Counted from the stretch's first letter, positions 53,719 to 63,876 are shown. The stretch: DNA of 64,000 nt from CAILZL01 sp050181835 (GCA_050181835.1 JBFXCU010000003.1:128404-192403), one strand, 5' to 3'. The notes: generated by a model from the letters alone, not told the origin. A program made the numbers and translations.

Positions 53719-53865
53719 GAAATCTTTATACAATCGTTTAGCTTTACCGGATTACCCACATGCGTTGTGTTCGACTTTGGCACGCTGGCGCAATTGGCGA
53801 ATGAAGTGCGTGCGCTGGGTTGTGCACGTGCATTGATCCTGTGCACGCCGAGACAAACGGCATAA
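53719..53865 (+). pseudogene. N-terminal remnant of a maleylacetate reductase
   Basis: An open stretch of 48 codons reads FSFTGLPTCVVFDFGTLAQL, with ANEVRALGCARALILCTPRQ following. This is the N-terminal Rossmann region of iron-containing maleylacetate reductases (normally ...RVVFG.GTL..L..EV..LG..RAL.L.TP.Q). There is no start codon and it stops at 53863. Maleylacetate reductase is the last enzyme of the hydroxyquinol and chlorocatechol routes. Confidence 0.75.
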
Positions 53866-54109
53866 TGTTGCAAGCCACCAAGCAACATCCATACCGACCT
53901 GCACACTGGCATTACATGATTTCTGCCGATGGGCACGAAACATTAGTAACGCATGTGTTTGTTAACGGTGCTCAGTGCTTGGCGCAAAGAACTCGCTGAT
54001 TTGCGATTTCGCACAGCATGCACCCGGCACCGCAGCAGATAGTCGGGCAATGAACCAGCCGTGGCGTTCGCTAACGTACGATTTTGCTTTGAAAGCCACG
54101 TCAATCTAA
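53865..54109 (+). pseudogene. C-terminal remnant of an intradiol (hydroxyquinol 1,2-) dioxygenase
   Basis: MLQATKQHPYRPAHWHYMIS, then LVTHVFVNGAQCL, matches the C-terminal region of intradiol dioxygenases, including the RPAHxHF iron-ligand motif. After a frameshift at about 53999, DSRAMNQPWRSLTYDFALK is the usual ending, with a stop at 54107-54109. N-terminal two thirds are gone. Immediately follows the maleylacetate reductase scrap, as in hydroxyquinol clusters. Confidence 0.75.
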
Positions 54110-54125
54110 GTAGGCATATGCGCTA

Positions 54126-56438
54126 TTAACTGGCGAGACGCATTATCACGCGCGCCAACGGCTGCGGCCTCGCCAGTTCAAAGCCTTGCACGAAGTCGAC
54201 TCCTATGCGGCGGGCTGCTTCCAGCGCCCCAGCATCTTCAACCTGTTCGGCGATCACCTGGAAATTGAGGGTGCGCGCCAACTTGACCATCGCCGACACC
54301 ATTGCCTGATTTACATTATCTGTACCGAGGTTACGGATAAAGGAGCCATCAATCTTCAAATAATCAATGGCAAGATTTTTGAGATTGCCAAACGACGACA
54401 AGCCACGACCGAAATCGTCGAGCGCGAAACTGCAGCCCATACCATGCAGCACGCCAATGAAGCGCCGAGTCTGCTCCATGTTAGTCATCACCGCATTTTC
54501 TGATATTTCAAAACACAGCTGCTGCGGCGTCACGCCGGTGCTATCAAGACATTCAACGACAAACTCCAGAAAGCCCGGATCAGCCAGTGTCTGGCCCGAT
54601 AGATTGATCGCCAAACTGCGCCCTGCTGGCAAGCGAATGCCTCCACGACCCAACGCAGTCAGCGCGGTTTGCACCACCCAGCGATCCATATCCACCATCA
54701 ATCTATAGCGTTCGGCAGCACGCAAAAACTCTGCTGGCAGGATGCCTTCCGGCACATGCTCATCGCGTAGTCGTAATAGCACTTCCAGCGCTGGCCCCGT
54801 ATCACGCAGCATGGACGACACCGCAACAATAGGTTGCGCCATCAATTCAAACTGATTGTCCTTCAACGCAGTTTGCAGACGTTGCAGCCATTGAATTTCA
54901 CCACGCTGACGCGCCACGGCTTCATCACGCGCCGAGTAGACGTGCACGTGGTGATCAAAGTGTCCGTTGTGGCGTTTAGCAACGTAACAAGCCGAGTCGG
55001 CGGCACTCATCACTTCTTCCAGGGTGCCACTTTCACCACTGATTTCTACCAGACCAACGCTGACACCGATGTTAAACACCTTATCCTTCCAGACGAAACG
55101 ATAATCAGCCACCTTACGTACAACATCTTCGGCAATCTGCGTCGCTTTCTCTAGTGGGCAACCACTAAGAATCAATGCGAATTCATCGCCGCCCAACCGC
55201 GCCACCGTATCAGTATCGCGTACCGCATCCTTGATCAAGGCCGCCACTTCACGCAGCAAGCCATCACCTGCTAGATGACCGGCGGTATCGTTCACCGTTT
55301 TGAATCGATCCAGATCGAGGTAACACAACACGTGATGCGTAGTGGTGGCACGCGCCGAGTCCAGTACTTCCTGCATACGACGTTCAAATTCACGACGGTT
55401 GACCAGACCCGTCAATGCATCATGACTGGCTTGATACGACATCTGGCGTGTCAAGCCACGCATTTCACTGACATCACGTAGCAACACTACCGTGCCGGTT
55501 TGATCACCATAAGGACTCTTGAGTGGTGATACCGACAAATCTACCGAACGCTCCTCGCCACCGCGAGCTATCAATAGACTACGCCGCCCAGCACTGATAC
55601 GCGCTTGCGTCGTCAACGATTGTTGAACTGGATCAGGTAGCGGATGACGATCCAGTTCGTCCACCAACTGCAACAGTTCCGCAAATTCACGCCCGAGCGC
55701 TTCCGCAATGCTGATGCCGGTCAACTGTTCAGCAGCACGGTTCAAATATTCAACCCGACCTTTGTTATCAGTGGTCACGATGCCTTCACCCAAGGAATCC
55801 ATAGTCTCCCATGCGGTTGAACGCGGTCGCTGCGTGGTCACCGCTGTGGTCACGGCACGTGGGGTCATTTCGGTTACTGACAATAACAACACCTGCTTGC
55901 CGTTAAATTCCAGCCGATGCTGTGTCAACTCAATCCGCGCCAGCTGATCAGCCGCAGGACGCAGCTCCAGCTCCAAGCGCTCCAGCACCGTCTCGGTACT
56001 GAGCGCGCGCCGTAAGTACGCGCGTAACAGCTCCGCATATTCCTCTGGCACGTACTCGGCGAGCGAATGTCCACGCAATTCGATGGCGCTACCCTTACCG
56101 AGCAAGTTTGCAAATGGCTGATTGATAAACAAAATGTCGTCGCCATGTACAGCGATGGGCTCGTGCATGCTGGATAGCACCCGCAGTAATTGCCTGTCTT
56201 GGTCGCGGCTCATCTGTTGTGCGGCAGCTAATTGATCGATTAATGGCGACAATTGCTGTGCCAGTGGCGCAGTAATGCCCTGATCCAACTCACCCGGCAG
56301 GGGCATGCCAGACTGAGCCGAGGCAGCGAGCTGTTCTGCCGCTGCTTGTACTTTGCGAGTGTCGCGACGACGCAGGAGCAGGACTAAAACCAGTCCAACC
56401 ATCGTTAACGCCAACAAACCTGCCAAAATCCAGTTCAT
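54126..56438 (-). CDS. PAS-GGDEF-EAL c-di-GMP signalling protein
   Basis: 770 aa. One N-terminal TM helix (about 2-21), two PAS-type domains (about 95-190 and 215-325), then GGDEF (RLGGDEFALIL near 413, motif intact) and EAL (from about 540). The EAL domain has EVLLRL in place of EALLRW but keeps NLSGQTL, FEISENAV, DDFGRG, KIDGSFI and AEQVED, so phosphodiesterase activity is possible. Sets cellular c-di-GMP in response to an unknown cue. No partner is adjacent. Confidence 0.93.
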   Translation of the reverse strand: MNWILAGLLALTMVGLVLVLLLRRRDTRKVQAAAEQLAASAQSGMPLPGELDQGITAPLAQQLSPLIDQLAAAQQMSRDQDRQLLRVLSSMHEPIAVHGDDILFINQPFANLLGKGSAIELRGHSLAEYVPEEYAELLRAYLRRALSTETVLERLELELRPAADQLARIELTQHRLEFNGKQVLLLSVTEMTPRAVTTAVTTQRPRSTAWETMDSLGEGIVTTDNKGRVEYLNRAAEQLTGISIAEALGREFAELLQLVDELDRHPLPDPVQQSLTTQARISAGRRSLLIARGGEERSVDLSVSPLKSPYGDQTGTVVLLRDVSEMRGLTRQMSYQASHDALTGLVNRREFERRMQEVLDSARATTTHHVLCYLDLDRFKTVNDTAGHLAGDGLLREVAALIKDAVRDTDTVARLGGDEFALILSGCPLEKATQIAEDVVRKVADYRFVWKDKVFNIGVSVGLVEISGESGTLEEVMSAADSACYVAKRHNGHFDHHVHVYSARDEAVARQRGEIQWLQRLQTALKDNQFELMAQPIVAVSSMLRDTGPALEVLLRLRDEHVPEGILPAEFLRAAERYRLMVDMDRWVVQTALTALGRGGIRLPAGRSLAINLSGQTLADPGFLEFVVECLDSTGVTPQQLCFEISENAVMTNMEQTRRFIGVLHGMGCSFALDDFGRGLSSFGNLKNLAIDYLKIDGSFIRNLGTDNVNQAMVSAMVKLARTLNFQVIAEQVEDAGALEAARRIGVDFVQGFELARPQPLARVIMRLAS

Positions 56439-56722
56439 TTAACCCTACAGATATTCAACACATCGTCTCAAATCCTTACAGGCAGTGCATCCCATCAAGG
56501 AATATGCGAACTACCGCACAGACAGAATATCTGAAGGCTCTTCGCACAACGCTGGAGATTGACCATAATCATTCGTTGAACGGCGACAGTTTTTGGCAGG
56601 TCACTCCCAGCAGGAATCGGCCTTGACCTTGTAGATGATCTGTAAACTTCGTAGGCTCATAGGCTCCGATGGGGAGTACTCCGTCGGAATCGAGCAATAT
56701 CCGACCATTCGAGACTGGCACC

Positions 56723-57379
56723 ATGAATCTGGATCACCAAACCGCGCGCGAACACATGATCAGCCGACAGCTGCGCACCTGGAGTGTGCTGGATGAGCGC
56801 GTACTGAATGCTGTGCGCAACACTCCGCGTGAGAACTTTGTTCCGTCGTCCTACCGGGAACTGGCGTTCGCGGACGACACACTGCCACTGCAACATGGGC
56901 AGATAATGCTATCCCCCAAGCTCGAAGCGCGGATATTGCAAATCATGGCTATCGGGCCCCATGACCAGACATTAGTGATTGGCGCGGCGAATGGCTATTT
57001 GGCTGCCTGTGCCGCACAACTGGCTGGCAAGGTGCGCGTCACCGAGGCACACAGCGACTTAGCTGAACAGGCGCGGCGCAACCTGCAAGGTACTGCCTGC
57101 AACAACATCTACGTGGATAATGTCGACGCCTTGCAATTGAATTTGGATAAAGCCTATGAAGCAATCATCATTACCGGCTCGCTACCCCGCGTACCAGCCG
57201 CGCTAGAGCAAGCACTGACAATTGGCGGTCGTATGTTTGTCGTGATCGGCACCGCGCCAATCATGGAAGCACTCAAGATCACGCGTACCAACGACCATAT
57301 TTGGCAGCGTGAATCGCTATTCGAAACCGTACTGCCATCGCTATCTGGTGCCACAAAACTGAGCTCATTTGTGTTCTGA
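56723..57379 (+). CDS. Protein-L-isoaspartate O-methyltransferase-like protein
   Basis: 218 aa Pcm family. AREHMISRQLRTWSVLDERVL and TPRENFVP at the N-terminus and VLVIGAANGYLAACAAQLAG-like block (read VIGAANGYLAACAA) for S-adenosylmethionine binding; this replaces the usual GTGSGY. The family line found upstream of tolC may not repair isoaspartate. The start is placed at ATG 56723; an earlier ATG at 56669 adds a non-conserved stretch. Operon with rhodanese and tolC. Confidence 0.85.
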   Translation: MNLDHQTAREHMISRQLRTWSVLDERVLNAVRNTPRENFVPSSYRELAFADDTLPLQHGQIMLSPKLEARILQIMAIGPHDQTLVIGAANGYLAACAAQLAGKVRVTEAHSDLAEQARRNLQGTACNNIYVDNVDALQLNLDKAYEAIIITGSLPRVPAALEQALTIGGRMFVVIGTAPIMEALKITRTNDHIWQRESLFETVLPSLSGATKLSSFVF

Positions 57380-57412
57380 TGACAGACCATTACTGAACCG
57401 CCTCCACCTACC

Positions 57413-57733
57413 ATGAACATTCCAGAAATTACTCCCGCAGAGTTTTTGCAACGCCGCACACAAGGTGATTCGTTAACTTTGCTTGACGTACGTGAAGATT
57501 GGGAAATGTCCGTTGCCAGTGTTCAGGGAGTCATGCATATTCCGATGGCACAGGTTCAAGCCCGCTTGTCAGAACTTGATAAAAACACGGAAATCGTCGT
57601 GTTGTGCCGATCCGGTCGCCGTAGCCTGGAGATTGCCAAATTGTTGCAATCGAATGGCTATCAGGCACTTAATCTGACCGGCGGCATCCTGGCTTGGTCA
57701 CGTGATATTGATTCGAGTATTCCAACTTACTGA
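57413..57733 (+). CDS. Rhodanese-like single-domain sulfurtransferase
   Basis: 106 aa. The core LLDVREDWEMSVASVQGVMHI is split here into LLDVREDWE and the substrate loop; the active-site Cys is in VVLCRSGRRSLEIA and the terminal GGILAWSRD is typical. Probably GlpE-like sulfur transfer. Between the Pcm-like gene and tolC, an order common in gammaproteobacteria. Confidence 0.9.
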   Translation: MNIPEITPAEFLQRRTQGDSLTLLDVREDWEMSVASVQGVMHIPMAQVQARLSELDKNTEIVVLCRSGRRSLEIAKLLQSNGYQALNLTGGILAWSRDIDSSIPTY

Positions 57734-57742
57734 AGCACACTG

Positions 57743-59080
57743 ATGTCGCACACTTGCCAATTTAATCGCCAGCTCGCTCTCGCCATCACCACTGTGTTGG
57801 TCATGGGATCATCCCACGCCACCTCATTGCTGGATGTATATGATCAAGCCGCGCAAAGCGACCCGACCATTCGTGCGGCGGAAGCCACACGGTTGGCTAG
57901 CCGTGAAGCGCGCCCGCAAGCACTGGCCGCGTTCTTACCGGATATCAGTGCCAATGCCGGTTGGGCTGGAACTACTTCGGGCAGCGACGGCAATCTTTCC
58001 AGCACCTCACGCGGCGGCTCTTGGGGTATTACCGCTACTGAATCCATTAACCTGCCGACAATCCTGCGTTCACTGGAGCGCACGGATTACACACTGGCGC
58101 AGGCAGACCTCACCTACCACAGTGCCGAGCTCAACCTGATTACACGTGTAGCAACTCGCTATTTCAACGTATTGTCAGCGAAGGATTCACTTAAAGCCGC
58201 AGAATCCAGTCTGGAAGCGTTGAACCAACAGCTGGAACGTGCTGAAAAGCGCTTTGAAGTGGGATTGGCAGCCAACACCGACGTGCAGGAAGCCCGCGCC
58301 TCCCGCGATAGCGCTAATTCGTTAGTGATCTTGGCTAAACGCACACTGGCCACCAGTCAAGAATTGTTGCGTGAAATCACGGGCACCAGCCTAGATGACC
58401 TGGCTGCACCCAGTGACGATATGCCACTTATCACCCCTGACCCGCAAAGTGCAGATGAATGGGTGCAAAAATCTATGAGCGGCAACATTGATCTGGCCTC
58501 CAGTCGTCTGGCGCTGGAAACCGCCACCCATGATCTGGGTACCCAGAAACTGACGCGCTTTCCTACCCTGACGCTGAGCGCCAATTACAGCAACAGCAAT
58601 GCCTACTCTGATCTGAAGGCTTTTGGCAGCAACAACACCACTAACAACTGGACTGGCACTTGGTTCTCGGCAGGGGTGAGCGTGCCTTTATTCACTGGCG
58701 GTGAAACCAACTCCAAAATTCGTCAGAACGTGTACTTGCAACGTGCTGCACGCGAACGCGTAGAACAGGTAAGTCGCGAAACCGAACGTGGCGCGCGCGA
58801 CGCCTATCTCGGTTTACAAAGCGCAATTGCCCAAGTGCAAGCCAACAAGCAAGCATTGGAGTCTTCGCGGCTGGCCTTGCAAGCCACTGAGGCAGGTTTT
58901 GATGTCGGTACCCGTACCACCATCGATGTGCTGAATTCGCGGAATAACCTGCTCACCGCCGAACAAAATTACTTTTCAAGTCGCTACAGCTATATCACCA
59001 GCTTGATTACCTTAAAAACCGTATCGGGTAGCCTGACTCGTGAAGACCTGCAGTTAATCAACAGCTGGCTGATTCAATAA
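57743..59080 (+). CDS. tolC: TolC-family outer-membrane efflux channel
   Basis: 445 aa: signal peptide (about 1-27, ending SSHA) then two OEP repeats. Recognisable parts are LLDVYDQAAQSDPTIRAAEA (first helix), GLAANTDVQEARASRDSAN and the equivalent in the second half, FDVGTRTTIDVLNSRNNLLTA. Forms the trimeric channel-tunnel for type I secretion and multidrug efflux. Third gene of an operon with the Pcm-like and rhodanese genes. Confidence 0.95.
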   Translation: MSHTCQFNRQLALAITTVLVMGSSHATSLLDVYDQAAQSDPTIRAAEATRLASREARPQALAAFLPDISANAGWAGTTSGSDGNLSSTSRGGSWGITATESINLPTILRSLERTDYTLAQADLTYHSAELNLITRVATRYFNVLSAKDSLKAAESSLEALNQQLERAEKRFEVGLAANTDVQEARASRDSANSLVILAKRTLATSQELLREITGTSLDDLAAPSDDMPLITPDPQSADEWVQKSMSGNIDLASSRLALETATHDLGTQKLTRFPTLTLSANYSNSNAYSDLKAFGSNNTTNNWTGTWFSAGVSVPLFTGGETNSKIRQNVYLQRAARERVEQVSRETERGARDAYLGLQSAIAQVQANKQALESSRLALQATEAGFDVGTRTTIDVLNSRNNLLTAEQNYFSSRYSYITSLITLKTVSGSLTREDLQLINSWLIQ

Positions 59081-59103
59081 CCGGAAGGTTGTTTATCAGC
59101 TGG

Positions 59104-60384
59104 TTACGGCAAGGTAATACGGCATTGCTGCTGAATCAGCAGCAGCAATCTATCCAGAGCACCGGTGCTCTGCTGCACTACACGCAGCGCTGCCGCACCC
59201 ATGCGCGCCCGTTCCTCTGCTGAATCCAGCAGCTCCAGCACCACCTCACCCAGCTCTTGGCCTGAATACACATGGCGTAACGCGCTCTGCGCAGCCAGCA
59301 ACTGCGCCACATCCGGCGCGTTAAACGTCTGCGGGCCCGTTACTACGGGCAGACCCAACGCTGCCGGTTCCAATAAATTATGTCCGCCGATTGGCACCAG
59401 GCTGCCACCCACAAACACCACATCACTGGCGGCATAAAAGCGTGCCAATTCGCCCAGCGAATCCAGCAACCACACTGATTGCCGTGCTGTCGGCACCTGT
59501 TCAGCACTACGCGTTGCAAAGTCGAAACCCTGCTCTGCCAACAACGCCGCAACTTGGGCAAACCGCTGCGGATGGCGCGGCGCTAGAATCAATAACGCAT
59601 CCGGGCGCTGCGCCAATACCTGACGATGTGCCACCAATACCTGCTCCTCCTCGCCCTCGTGCGTGCTGCCCGCAATCCACACTGGGCGGGTAACGAAGTC
59701 CTGCCGCAACTGTTTACCAGCAGCCAGTACCGCTTCGGAAATCTCAATGTCAAATTTGATATTGCCAGTAACTTGAGTACGCTCAGGCAGCGCGCCAAGC
59801 ATGGCATAGCGCTGCGCATCTTCGAGTGTTTGCGCCCCCACACTAACCCGCGCCAGTACCTGGGCAAACAGCGCACGCAAATATCGGTAACGAATGGCGG
59901 TGCGTGACGAGATGCGCGCACTACCAAGCACTACCGGCACTTCAGCCGCCACACATGCACTTAGTAGATTCGGCCAAAGCTCGGTTTCCATGATGATCAA
60001 ACAGTGCACGGGTACCCGCGCCATGAAACGCTGCACCGCACCGCGCGTGTCATAGGGTAAATAGGCGTGCTGTACTTGATCTGTAAACAGTGCCTTAACG
60101 CGCGCGGCACCAGTGGGAGTAGTAGTAGTCACCAGCACCGGACGACGTTCGACATTAGCAAGCATTCGTCGTATCAGTGGCGTTGCCGCCTGCACTTCGC
60201 CCACTGAGGCGACATGTATCCAGATTGGTGGTTGCGCAAAGCGTAAGCGGGTAAAACCGAAACGCTCAGGCAATCTATCACGATAGCTGCTATCACGCAC
60301 CCCGCGCAACGCGGTGGCGATAAACACCAGCCCCGCAGCGATGCGAATCAGTACTTGGTAAAGCGCTTGGTAAAGATACGACAC
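59104..60384 (-). CDS. waaA: 3-deoxy-D-manno-octulosonic acid transferase
   Basis: 426 aa inner-membrane glycosyltransferase that adds Kdo to lipid IVA. N-terminal anchor helix, then IWIHVASVGEVQAATPLIR containing the catalytic Glu, CLIIMETELWPNL, WIAGSTHEGEEEQVL and the C-terminal GGSLVPIGGHNLLEPAAL. Complete. Convergent with tolC, divergent from the acyltransferase gene. Confidence 0.96.
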   Translation of the reverse strand: MSYLYQALYQVLIRIAAGLVFIATALRGVRDSSYRDRLPERFGFTRLRFAQPPIWIHVASVGEVQAATPLIRRMLANVERRPVLVTTTTPTGAARVKALFTDQVQHAYLPYDTRGAVQRFMARVPVHCLIIMETELWPNLLSACVAAEVPVVLGSARISSRTAIRYRYLRALFAQVLARVSVGAQTLEDAQRYAMLGALPERTQVTGNIKFDIEISEAVLAAGKQLRQDFVTRPVWIAGSTHEGEEEQVLVAHRQVLAQRPDALLILAPRHPQRFAQVAALLAEQGFDFATRSAEQVPTARQSVWLLDSLGELARFYAASDVVFVGGSLVPIGGHNLLEPAALGLPVVTGPQTFNAPDVAQLLAAQSALRHVYSGQELGEVVLELLDSAEERARMGAAALRVVQQSTGALDRLLLLIQQQCRITLP

Positions 60385-60507
60385 AATAATCCCGTGGCAT
60401 GGACGCAGCCATGATACCTGAGTAGGCCATCCACGCAGCGACTAGCGGCTCGACGTCATGGCGGTGAGCCCGTAAGCTTGGCCGTCTGTATTTTGCATTG
60501 ATAATCC

Positions 60508-61425
60508 ATGCCACCACTCCGTTTGTTTGCACCACGCTACTGGCCAACTTGGTTGGGACTGATGCTATTGCGTGTGCTGGCACCCTTGCCGCTGCCGGTT
60601 TTGCACACTATCGGTAATGCACTGGGACGACTAATGCGTTACCTGCCGGTTGGTTTTGTACACATCGCCCGACGGAATATTGAACTGTGCCTACCTGAAC
60701 TGAGTGCCACACAACGCGAGCAGTTGCTCAGTGAGCACTTCGCCAGTATTGGCATCGCCTTGTTTGAAACCGCGCTGGCGTGGTGGGCTTCCGATCAACG
60801 TATACAACGAATGACGCAGGTTGAAGGGTTGGAGCATTTATACGCAGCCCAAGCGCATGGCAAGGGTGTGATTCTGCTCAGTGCTCACTTCACTACGCTG
60901 GAAATTGGCGCGCGGGCACTGGCAGCACGCATGCCACTGAACGTGATGTATCGCCCGACTAACAATGAAGTGATGGAACGGTTTCTGTCGCGCAATCGCG
61001 CACTGCGCGCCAAGCGCGCCATTCGCCGCGATGATGTACGCACCCTGGTGACCGCATTAAAAGGCAATGAACCGGTGTGGTACGCGCCTGATCAAAGCTA
61101 TCGCAACAAAGGCGCACAGATGGTGCCATTCTTTGGTACTCTCTGCGCCACCAATGTCGCCACCTCGCGGCTGGCCAAGATGACCGGCGCAACCGTGTTG
61201 CCGTATTTTCCAGAGCGATTGGCGAACGGCGGCTATCGCATGCAGATCCTGCCACCAATAGCCGACTTTCCCAGCGATGATGCCATTGCCGATGCCACGC
61301 ATTTTCATCAATTGATCGAAGCGCATGTGCGCAAAGTGCCCGCACAGTATTTATGGATACATCGACGCTTCAAAGGATTAAGCGATAGCTATCCTGATTA
61401 CTACGCACGCGCTAACCGCAACTGA
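60508..61425 (+). CDS. Lipid A biosynthesis acyltransferase (LpxL/HtrB family)
   Basis: 305 aa. Adds a secondary acyl chain to Kdo2-lipid A. N-terminal membrane anchor; HX4E active-site motif in LLSAHFTTLEIGARAL; YRPTNNEVMERFLSRNR and YAPDQSYRNKGAQMVPFFG are typical. LpxL or LpxM function cannot be separated by eye. Its 3' end overlaps the convergent kdkA gene by 25 bases. Confidence 0.92.
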   Translation: MPPLRLFAPRYWPTWLGLMLLRVLAPLPLPVLHTIGNALGRLMRYLPVGFVHIARRNIELCLPELSATQREQLLSEHFASIGIALFETALAWWASDQRIQRMTQVEGLEHLYAAQAHGKGVILLSAHFTTLEIGARALAARMPLNVMYRPTNNEVMERFLSRNRALRAKRAIRRDDVRTLVTALKGNEPVWYAPDQSYRNKGAQMVPFFGTLCATNVATSRLAKMTGATVLPYFPERLANGGYRMQILPPIADFPSDDAIADATHFHQLIEAHVRKVPAQYLWIHRRFKGLSDSYPDYYARANRN

Positions 61426-62204
61426 GCCAGACATGCGTCATGCACTTGCACCAAGTGCTGCCAGTCGCTCGGCTGAAAATGTAACGCTCGCTGCGCTTGC
61501 AGCTTGTTCAGCGAACGCAGCAGGCGCTGCAACACATGGTTAATCCAGCCTGGGTCAACGCTGCAGATCCGGCCTCGGTCAAAATCAAGCAGGAAGATAT
61601 GCTGATTGGCGTCAAACACAATATTGTGAGCATTCAGATCGGCATGCCGCACGCCCACAGCATGAAAGCGCGCAATGATTTCACCCAGTTGCTGCCAACC
61701 CTGCTTATTCAGCGGTGCCGCACTTAATAACTCAGCCAAGGTGCGCGCCTGCGGGATAACCTCGGTGATGAGGTCGGCACGGTAACTCACGCCACTGCGC
61801 ACATAGCGCGCCGCCACTGGCTTGGGTACTGGCAAACCTTGTGCGTGCAAGCTTGCCAGCAAGCGCCATTCACAAAAGGCGCGCGTCGCTTCTGCGCCCC
61901 ACCACAGATAACGATCTGCAATCAGCTTGCCGATTAGGCCGCCACGCCGATAGTGGCGCAGCACCCAGTGACACTCACTATCATTGATAAAGACAACGCT
62001 GCCGCGACCACCACGTTGCTGCTGTGCCGAACCTCGACGTTGCCAATAACCGGGCTCGAATAACTCATGTCCGACTGGCTGATCGAGTTTACTCAGCAAT
62101 CTCGGCTCAAGGAGCTGGGGCTCATATAGAATGCCGCCCGCATGATCCTGCCATACGCGCACATTGATCGTACTATTGTGGTTATTGTTACTGACCATAC
62201 TCAT
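61401..62204 (-). CDS. kdkA: 3-deoxy-D-manno-octulosonic acid kinase (KdkA)
   Basis: Phosphorylates Kdo of the LPS inner core. About 267 aa. Protein-kinase-like motifs: RGSVVFINDSECHWVLRHYR with the Lys region, HADLNAHNIVFD (catalytic loop) and FLLDFDRGR (metal). The start is uncertain: the open frame runs to 62258, where the divergent heptosyltransferase starts. ATG 62204 with GGCGA before it, or 62198, is more likely. Confidence 0.88.
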   Translation of the reverse strand: MSMVSNNNHNSTINVRVWQDHAGGILYEPQLLEPRLLSKLDQPVGHELFEPGYWQRRGSAQQQRGGRGSVVFINDSECHWVLRHYRRGGLIGKLIADRYLWWGAEATRAFCEWRLLASLHAQGLPVPKPVAARYVRSGVSYRADLITEVIPQARTLAELLSAAPLNKQGWQQLGEIIARFHAVGVRHADLNAHNIVFDANQHIFLLDFDRGRICSVDPGWINHVLQRLLRSLNKLQAQRALHFQPSDWQHLVQVHDACLAQLRLARA

Positions 62205-62257
62205 TCGCCGCACACTATAGCAGCCAACAACCATGTCGTACCCCGCACACCTCACCA

Positions 62258-63313
62258 ATGACTAACCGCCCGCCTACGTCGGTTTGTATCTTGCGCCTCT
62301 CGGCCATTGGCGATGTCTGCCACACGCTGGCAGTGGTGCGCACACTGCAGCAGGCGTGGCCCACGACCCAATTCACCTGGATCATCGGCAAGCTGGAGGC
62401 CAAGCTGCTGGGGCATTTACCCGATATCGAATTTATCGTCTTTGACAAACGCGCCGGGCTAAAAGGCTATCTACAACTGCGCCAGCAACTGCGTCAGCGC
62501 CGCTTTGATGTGTTGTTACACATGCAGCTATCTATTCGCGCCAGTGCCATCGCCGCGCTGGTGAAGGCAACAATCAAACTGGGCTTTGACCGCGCTCGCG
62601 CCCGCGAACTGCAATGGCTGTTCACCAATCGGCGGATTCCTGCGCAGAAAAATCAGCATGTGCTGGATGGCTTATTCGGCTTTGCCGACTACTTCGGCAT
62701 TCATGAACGACTATTGCAATGGAACATCCCCTTGCCACCGGACGCACTCGACTACGCACAGCGAGTCATTCCCGATAATCAGCCAACATTAATCATCAGC
62801 CCCTGCTCCAGCCATGTGTTACGCAACTGGCGTGCTGAATACTATGCACAGGTCAGTGACTTTGCCGCCCTCCATCTCGGCATGCGGGTGCTGATTTGTG
62901 GTGGTCCGAGCGCCATTGAAAAAGAAATGAGTGCAACGATCTGCCAGCACATGCAGCAGCCCGTCACCAACTTGGTTGGCAAAGATACCTTGCTGCAATT
63001 ACTCGCCACCTTGCAGCGCGCCAGCGTGTTGCTGTCACCCGACTCCGGCCCGGCGCACATGGCCACGGCAGTGGGCACGCCGGTGATTGGCCTGTATGCC
63101 ACCGCCAATCCGGCGCGTAGCGGCCCGTATCTAAGCCGCCAATGGTGCGTTGATCAGTACCCAATCGCCGCGCAAAAATTTCTGCACAAGCCTGCCAGCC
63201 TAGTTGCCTGGACCACCAAAATTGAATACCCCGGCGCGATGGATTTGATCACCCCCGACATGGTGATCCAGAAATTACAAAAACTCATGGCCAGCAAGCA
63301 GCGGTACCGCTAG
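62258..63313 (+). CDS. Glycosyltransferase family 9 (heptosyltransferase)
   Basis: 351 aa. Adds heptose to the LPS core. VCILRLSAIGDVCHTLAVVR is the N-terminal motif of ADP-heptose transferases; the C-terminal half has LLSPDSGPAHMATAVGTPVIG with the sugar-nucleotide-binding residues. It is nearer the WaaC-like group than WaaF by its LSAIGDV start, but that is not decisive. Coupled with kdkA in an LPS core block. Confidence 0.9.
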   Translation: MTNRPPTSVCILRLSAIGDVCHTLAVVRTLQQAWPTTQFTWIIGKLEAKLLGHLPDIEFIVFDKRAGLKGYLQLRQQLRQRRFDVLLHMQLSIRASAIAALVKATIKLGFDRARARELQWLFTNRRIPAQKNQHVLDGLFGFADYFGIHERLLQWNIPLPPDALDYAQRVIPDNQPTLIISPCSSHVLRNWRAEYYAQVSDFAALHLGMRVLICGGPSAIEKEMSATICQHMQQPVTNLVGKDTLLQLLATLQRASVLLSPDSGPAHMATAVGTPVIGLYATANPARSGPYLSRQWCVDQYPIAAQKFLHKPASLVAWTTKIEYPGAMDLITPDMVIQKLQKLMASKQRYR

Positions 63314-63345
63314 GTATACTCGCGTCGAACTAATCGAGGTGTTCC

Positions 63346-63747
63346 GTGACCGAAATCTCCGTACCCATTTCTCCCGGCGAATTGATCGACAAACTCACCA
63401 TTCTGGAAATCAAATCAGAACGCATGAGCGATGCCAAAAAACTCGCCAATGTAAAACTGGAATTGAAGTTGTTAAGCGAAACTTGGGCCGACTCTGATTA
63501 CGCCAAGATCGATATCAATTCAGAATGGGCCGAGCTCAAGCGTATCAATGGCGAGCTATGGGATATCGAAGATGAGATTCGCGATGAAGAACGCAACCAA
63601 CGCTTTGGCGAACAGTTCATCAAACTAGCGCGCGCGGTGTACTTCATCAATGATGATCGCGCTGCCGTAAAGCGGCAGATCAACGACAAGCTGGGCTCAA
63701 AGATTGTTGAAGAAAAAAGTTATGCCAGTTATAAAAGCGGGGGTTGA
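63346..63747 (+). CDS. DUF6165 protein of unknown function
   Basis: 133 aa, GTG start with GAGG 8 bases upstream. Pattern EISVPISPGELIDKLTILEI followed by a helical KSERMSDAKKLANVKLEL and DIEDEIRDEERNQRFGEQFI; conserved family often found next to glycosyltransferase genes. Cytoplasmic, charged, probably helical. 32 bases after the heptosyltransferase, so likely in the same operon. No function known to me. Confidence 0.8.
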   Translation: MTEISVPISPGELIDKLTILEIKSERMSDAKKLANVKLELKLLSETWADSDYAKIDINSEWAELKRINGELWDIEDEIRDEERNQRFGEQFIKLARAVYFINDDRAAVKRQINDKLGSKIVEEKSYASYKSGG

Positions 63748-63876
63748 TTATTTTACGCGCATAAAGCTTGCAGCCTACGCAGACTCTATACCTATCTTTG
63801 CTGAATTAAGACGGAGAATATCTTGACGAGGTTATCTTCTACAGAAGAAGAAAAGATCGTGGGATCTGCATTGCTA

